Below, piece after piece: positions 59,948 through 64,000 of a stretch of 64,000 nucleotides of DNA. The stretch lies in contig CAJMJN010000002.1 in the NCBI GenBank assembly GCA_905213875.1, positions 90,822 through 154,821 on the forward strand. Reading direction: 5' to 3'. Made by a program: the position numbers and the translations under genes. Under the pieces are notes generated by a model that worked only from the letters and a program-made list of their open reading frames with translations, was not told the origin of the DNA and searched no databases. The stretch comes from an uncultured Clostridium sp. (GTDB lineage: Bacteria > Bacillota > Clostridia > TANB77 > CAG-508). Each line of letters opens with the position of its first letter. The first letter of the stretch is position 1.

Positions 59948-62704
59948 ATGAGCATATTGAACAAGATTTTTAAATCTTATAGTGAAAAAGAAGTAAAAAG
60001 AGTAAGACCAATAGTCGAAAAAATTAATAGTTTAGAATCAGAAATGGAGAAATTATCTGATACAGAATTGGTTGCAAAAACAGATTATTTTAAAAAGCAA
60101 TTAAAAGAAGGAAAAACTTTAGACGATATTTTACCAGAAGCATTTGCAGTTGTAAGGGAGGCTTCTAAAAGAGTTTTAGGAATGAGACATTTTGATGTTC
60201 AATTAATAGGTGGTATTATCTTACATCAAGGTAGAATCGCCGAAATGAAAACAGGTGAAGGTAAAACATTAGTTGCTACATTACCAGTATATTTAAATGC
60301 ACTAGAAGGAAAAGGTGTTCATGTTATTACTGTAAATGATTATCTTGCTAAAAGAGATAGTGAATGGATGGGAAAATTATACAAATTCTTAGGACTTTCA
60401 GTTGGACTTGTAATAGCTGGAATGGAACCTAAAGAAAAACAAGAAGCCTATAATGCAGATATAACATATGGTACAAATAATGAATTTGGTTTTGATTACT
60501 TAAGAGATAATATGGTAATCTATAAAGATCAATTAGTACAAAGAGGATTAAACTATGCAATTGTAGATGAAATTGATAGTATTTTAATAGATGAAGCTCG
60601 TACACCATTAATTATATCAGGTAGAGCAAATGAATCATCTGATTTATATAAAAAAGCGGATAATTTCGTAAGAAAATTACAACCAAAAGTTATTGTTGAA
60701 GAAGATATAAAAGATTTTGACCAAGCCGAAGATAATGAAAAATATGATTATATAGTAGACTTAAAAGCTAAATCAGCAACATTAACACAAAAAGGTATTA
60801 AAAAAGCTGAAGAAGCATTTGGTTTAGAAAACTTCAATGATCTAGAAAATTCTACATTGGTACATCATGTAAACCAAGCATTACGTGCATATGGTATAAT
60901 GAAAAAAGATATCGATTACATTGTAAAAGATGGAGAAGTGTTAATTGTTGATGAATTTACAGGTCGTATAATGTATGGAAGAAGATATAATAATGGATTA
61001 CATCAAGCAATTGAAGCTAAAGAGCATGTAAAAATAGCTGATGAATCAAAGACACTTGCAACAATCACATTCCAAAATTTATTTAGAATGTATGATAAAT
61101 TATCAGGTATGACAGGTACTGCAATGACAGAAGAAGCAGAATTCCAAGAAATCTATAATCTAGATGTTGTAGAAATACCTACAAATAAACCTATGGTTCG
61201 TAAAGATGAAAATGATGTTATTTATAAAAATGAAGATGCTAAATTCCGTGCAGTAGTAGAAAGTATAAAAGAAAGCCATAAAAAAGGTCAACCAGTTTTA
61301 GTTGGTACAATTTCTATAGAAAAATCTGAGAAACTTTCTAAATTATTAAAGAAAGAAGGAATTCTGCATGAAGTTTTAAACGCAAAATATCATGAAAAAG
61401 AAGCTGAAATAATTGCACAAGCTGGTAAATTTGGTTCAGTTACAATTTCTACTAACATGGCTGGTCGTGGTACTGATATTATGCTTGGTGGAAACAGTGA
61501 ATATTTAGCTAAAGAAGAAATGAGAAGACAAAAAATCTCTCCAGAATTAATTGAAGAAGCAAATACATATTATGAAACAGAAGATCAATCAATATTAGAT
61601 GCTAGAAAGAAATTCCAAGAACTAGTCAAAAAATATGATGAAACAATAAAAGAAGAAAAAGAAAAAGTAATTAATGCTGGTGGATTAAAAATTATCGGAA
61701 CAGAAAGACATGAATCAAGAAGAATTGATAATCAGTTGCGTGGACGTGCTGGACGTCAAGGTGATGTTGGTGAATCTAAATTCTATATTGCACTAGATGA
61801 TGACTTAATGAAAATATTTGGTGGTGATATGATTACTAAAGTTTATAATACTTTAGGAGCAGATGAAAATATGCCAATCCAATCAAAAATGATTTCAAAT
61901 GCAGTTGAAAGTGCGCAAAAGAAAGTAGAAAGTAGAAACTTTACAATTCGTAAAAATGTATTAAAATATGATGATGTAATGAATGCACAAAGAGAAATTA
62001 TCTATAAACAAAGAAGAGAAGTTCTTGATGGAAAAGACATACATAACAGCATTGTTAATATGATAGAATTTGTTGCTGAAAATATTCCAAGCATGTATAT
62101 TGAAGGTGAAAGTAATGAATTAAATGCAGAATCATTAAACAATGAAATCATAAATTTATTTGGAGTTGATATGTTAGACTTTATAAAAGAACATAAAGCA
62201 AAACCAGAAGAAATTTCATCTAAATTAAAAGATTTAGCATTTGAAAAATATAAACAAAAAGAAGAAGAAATTTCATCAGAACAAATGAGGGAACTTGAAA
62301 GAGTTGTAATGCTTAAAGTTGTTGATGAAAAATGGATGAACCATATTGATAGTATGGATGAATTAAAAAATGGTATTGGTCTTCGCGCATATGGTCAAAA
62401 AGATCCTGTTGTTCAATATAGATTAGAAGGATTTGATATGTTTGATGAGATGATTAACAATATCAAATTAGATGTTACAAAAATCTTAATGAATATAAGA
62501 GCTGCTGGAGATACAAAAAGGCAAGAAACTGTTAAAATTACAGGAGCAGCATTAGAAGCTATTCATAGTGTTGATGGTGGTTCTAAAATAGGTACAGATA
62601 TTGATAAAACTGTTAGAAACGAAGGTCCAAAAATAGGTAGAAATGATCCATGCCCTTGTGGAAGTGGTAAGAAATATAAAAACTGCTGTGGTAAAAATCA
62701 ATAA
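59948..62704 (+). CDS. secA: Preprotein translocase ATPase SecA
   Basis: SecA drives export of proteins through SecYEG. The 918-residue protein has Walker A EMKTGEGKT (about residue 101), the DEAD-type VDEIDSILIDEARTPLI (about 209), the preprotein-crosslinking region, NMAGRGTDIMLGG (about 508), RQGDVGESKFY and a C-terminal SEC-C zinc motif CPCGSGKKYKNCC (about 902-914). GAAGGA precedes the ATG at moderate distance. It is monocistronic; a terminator follows. SecA is full length, with the zinc site intact. Confidence 0.97.
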   Translation: MSILNKIFKSYSEKEVKRVRPIVEKINSLESEMEKLSDTELVAKTDYFKKQLKEGKTLDDILPEAFAVVREASKRVLGMRHFDVQLIGGIILHQGRIAEMKTGEGKTLVATLPVYLNALEGKGVHVITVNDYLAKRDSEWMGKLYKFLGLSVGLVIAGMEPKEKQEAYNADITYGTNNEFGFDYLRDNMVIYKDQLVQRGLNYAIVDEIDSILIDEARTPLIISGRANESSDLYKKADNFVRKLQPKVIVEEDIKDFDQAEDNEKYDYIVDLKAKSATLTQKGIKKAEEAFGLENFNDLENSTLVHHVNQALRAYGIMKKDIDYIVKDGEVLIVDEFTGRIMYGRRYNNGLHQAIEAKEHVKIADESKTLATITFQNLFRMYDKLSGMTGTAMTEEAEFQEIYNLDVVEIPTNKPMVRKDENDVIYKNEDAKFRAVVESIKESHKKGQPVLVGTISIEKSEKLSKLLKKEGILHEVLNAKYHEKEAEIIAQAGKFGSVTISTNMAGRGTDIMLGGNSEYLAKEEMRRQKISPELIEEANTYYETEDQSILDARKKFQELVKKYDETIKEEKEKVINAGGLKIIGTERHESRRIDNQLRGRAGRQGDVGESKFYIALDDDLMKIFGGDMITKVYNTLGADENMPIQSKMISNAVESAQKKVESRNFTIRKNVLKYDDVMNAQREIIYKQRREVLDGKDIHNSIVNMIEFVAENIPSMYIEGESNELNAESLNNEIINLFGVDMLDFIKEHKAKPEEISSKLKDLAFEKYKQKEEEISSEQMRELERVVMLKVVDEKWMNHIDSMDELKNGIGLRAYGQKDPVVQYRLEGFDMFDEMINNIKLDVTKILMNIRAAGDTKRQETVKITGAALEAIHSVDGGSKIGTDIDKTVRNEGPKIGRNDPCPCGSGKKYKNCCGKNQ

Positions 62705-62717
62705 TAATAGCGATATT

Positions 62718-62749
62718 GACTGACATTGTAAAAGGTGCCAGTCTTTTTT
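62718..62749 (+). terminator. Terminator after secA
   Basis: GACTG (62718-62722) pairs with CAGTC (62739-62743), with partial further pairing, then six T. Confidence 0.7.
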
Positions 62750-62757
62750 CGTTCAAT

Positions 62758-62859
62758 CGTCATTTGCAGATTGGCAATACACATGCTACCCAATTAATTA
62801 AATCTGGAGCAGAAAATAAAATAGCAAAAATGCTTAAAGCTACTGTTAAAATTTATTGA
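62758..62859 (+). pseudogene. Fragment resembling tyrosine recombinase (integrase) catalytic region
   Basis: An open stretch without start codes for NTHATQLIKSGAENKIAKML, which resembles the RHTHATxLIxSGA..V.xxLGH block of phage-type integrases, with the catalytic Arg lost (Asn in its place). It ends at a TGA. The match is short and only suggestive. Confidence 0.4.
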
Positions 62860-63046
62860 GTTTTATTGTAAAAGAAGATAGTTATGATATAAATTAAAAA
62901 AGTTTTATTCGCTATTAGTAGCTACTTTTTTATAAAAGAAATTGCAGAAAACAAAAAAGAAAATGATATATATGAAGATTTACAAGAAATAGTGCAAAAT
63001 GGAGATTATTATCTTCATAGGAATATTTATAAAAATCATAAGTATA
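62860..63046. other. Gap between the two integrase-like fragments
   Basis: One plus-strand frame is open for about 65 codons here (including IYEDLQEIVQNGDYYLHRNI) but has no plausible start or ribosome site. I cannot name it; it could be the remains of another gene. Confidence 0.3.
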
Positions 63047-63193
63047 TATACTTTACAAGAGCTGTTAGGTCATGTTCAAATTGATACAACAGAAATATAT
63101 ACACATTTACATGACCAAGAAGTTATGGATGCAATGTTAGATTATCCTTTATCTCAATTTAAAATGGCAAATGCACTTGAATATTGTGCATAA
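63047..63193 (+). pseudogene. Truncated C-terminus of a tyrosine recombinase
   Basis: TLQELLGHVQIDTTEIYTHL (about 63053-63112) is the signature C-terminal block of XerC/XerD-type recombinases, with the GH and the nucleophile Tyr in IYTH. About 28 further residues run to the stop at 63193. Everything upstream is lost, so it is a dead remnant. It lies next to the RhuM-family gene. Confidence 0.7.
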
Positions 63194-63553
63194 TATAATT
63201 TTATAATTATAACACGCTAAAATCGATTTTAAGACATTTTTATATTTAATCAAGCAAAGTTTGTTGTTAAAACAAATAGCTTAAATACTAGTAATAGCAA
63301 GAAATTGCAAGATTTTGTGGGTAGGACCATATAAGTATGGTTTTATATTTTGCTCCTATCTCTTATTGCACAAAACTTTGATGCCGCGACAGTTTTGGAT
63401 AAAAATAATTAATAATTTTATTTTAAACTATAGACAAATATTTGTTCTTATTATAAAATATGTACAATAGTTCAAAAATGCAAAAAGTTATAATATATAA
63501 ATACCAACAAATATACTAAGAATTAAATTTTATATAATAAAGGATGTGTTCTT
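63194..63553. other. Gap before the RhuM-family gene
   Basis: No gene is seen in these 360 bases. A short palindrome around GGACCATATAAGTATGGTTT (63326-63345) might be a terminator remnant. The last part holds the ribosome site AAAGGATGTG for the next gene. Confidence 0.35.
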
Positions 63554-64000
63554 ATGGACGAAAAAAAGAATGAAATTATTTTATTTGAAAATCAAGGAGT
63601 AAGATTAGAAGTAAACCTAAAAGATGAAACTGTGTGGCTTACACAAAAACAAATGGCAGAATTATTTGGAAAAGATAGAAGAACAATCACTCGCCATATT
63701 CAAAATATTTATAAAGATGAAGAATTATCTGAAAGTTCAGTATGCTCATTTTTTGAGCATACTGCTGAAGATGGTAAAAAATATAATGTACAATATTACA
63801 ATCTTGATATGATAATTTCTGTTGGGTATCGTGTAAAATCACAAAATGGTATTTTGTTTAGAAAGTGGGCTACTAGTGTATTAAAAGATTATATGCTAAG
63901 GGGCTATGCTGTAAATCAAAAGAGATTAGAATATTTAGAAAAAACAGTAAAACTAATAGATATTGCAAACCGAATGGATGAAAGATTAGAAGGAAATGAT
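63554..64000 (+). CDS. RhuM-family protein, N-terminal part, cut by window edge
   Basis: A start at 63554 follows AAAGGATGTG, and the frame stays open for 149 codons to the window end. The sequence EIILFENQGVRLEVNLKDET, then VWLTQKQMAELFGKDRRTIT (an HTH-like segment, about residues 27-50) and YNLDMIISVGYRVKSQNG, followed by FRKWATSVLKDYMLRGYAVN, is typical of the RhuM virulence-associated family, often on mobile elements and sometimes fused to a Fic domain. Function is unclear; DNA-binding or toxin-antitoxin links have been suggested. The C-terminal part is outside the window. Confidence 0.88.
   Translation, partial: MDEKKNEIILFENQGVRLEVNLKDETVWLTQKQMAELFGKDRRTITRHIQNIYKDEELSESSVCSFFEHTAEDGKKYNVQYYNLDMIISVGYRVKSQNGILFRKWATSVLKDYMLRGYAVNQKRLEYLEKTVKLIDIANRMDERLEGND

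Noticed and set aside
63624..63812. A 62-codon frame starting at 63624
   Set aside because: It is an out-of-frame reading of the RhuM-family gene, which runs through it in another frame from 63554.

Overview
The window is a strongly AT-rich (roughly 30% G+C by eye) chromosomal segment of an anaerobic, endospore-forming member of the Clostridia. Evidence for sporulation: SpoIIP, YtxC, YtvI, spore photoproduct lyase, and a cwlJ-gerQ germination pair. Evidence for anaerobiosis: a class III (oxygen-sensitive) ribonucleotide reductase and a thioredoxin-reductase-like enzyme that seems to lack the NADPH motifs. Evidence for the phylum: AGGAGG-type ribosome binding sites, sigma-A promoters of the TTGACA-N17-TATAAT kind, the MurT/GatD system and a Gram-positive LexA. 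The species cannot be named from sequence alone; an uncultured gut-type Clostridia lineage is plausible.

Layout. 1-9 kb: spoIIP end, pgi, an acyl-ACP thioesterase, pyk, der-plsY-gpsA (ribosome assembly GTPase plus phospholipid precursors), a zinc-ribbon protein coupled to dtd. 9-15.5 kb: two small uncharacterised proteins, RNase P RNA, two alpha/beta hydrolases, oleate hydratase and a dead GGDEF fragment. 15.5-19 kb (minus strand): ytxC, a GH57 glucan branching enzyme and a DUF4912 protein. 19-25.7 kb: recJ, rel, an MBL-fold hydrolase, hisS and a small membrane protein. 25.7-28.8 kb: a Crp/Fnr regulator divergent from nrdD, joined by a pair of matching operators. 29-34.6 kb (mostly minus strand): murT-gatD, a cN-III-like nucleotidase, a radical-SAM/DUF4130 DNA-repair pair and a YcxB-like membrane protein. 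34.7-42.5 kb: frameshifted cwlJ, gerQ, thioredoxin-reductase-like enzyme, lexA, a heterodimeric ABC exporter and fba. 42.6-48 kb: smpB, two secreted low-complexity membrane proteins, DUF368 transporter, splB, tcdA, a TSCPD protein and a YbaK-type deacylase. 48-62.7 kb: uvrB, cysE, a DUF5684 protein, murD, a Pro/Gly-rich protein, a phospholipase-C-fold protein, a tandem nucleotidyltransferase, a Cys-rich CBS protein, ytvI, a divergent RelA/SpoT-like protein, a TIGR03943-like protein and secA. 62.7-64 kb: decayed tyrosine recombinase pieces and the start of a RhuM-family gene, i.e. the edge of a mobile or accessory region.

Most of the window is housekeeping: central glycolysis (pgi, fba, pyk), envelope synthesis (murD, murT-gatD, plsY, DUF368), DNA repair (uvrB, recJ, splB, lexA), translation (hisS, dtd, smpB, rnpB, tcdA) and stringent response (rel). 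There is no CRISPR array, rRNA, tRNA or intact insertion sequence that I can see. The most interesting signals are regulatory or degenerate: the paired GTTGC-N4-GCAAC operators between crp-like and nrdD, two hairpins that look like terminators but contain the next gene's Shine-Dalgarno sequence, a GGGGACGGAGC palindromic repeat that sits on the stop codons of two genes, a one-base frameshift in cwlJ, and the divergent RelA/SpoT-like protein.
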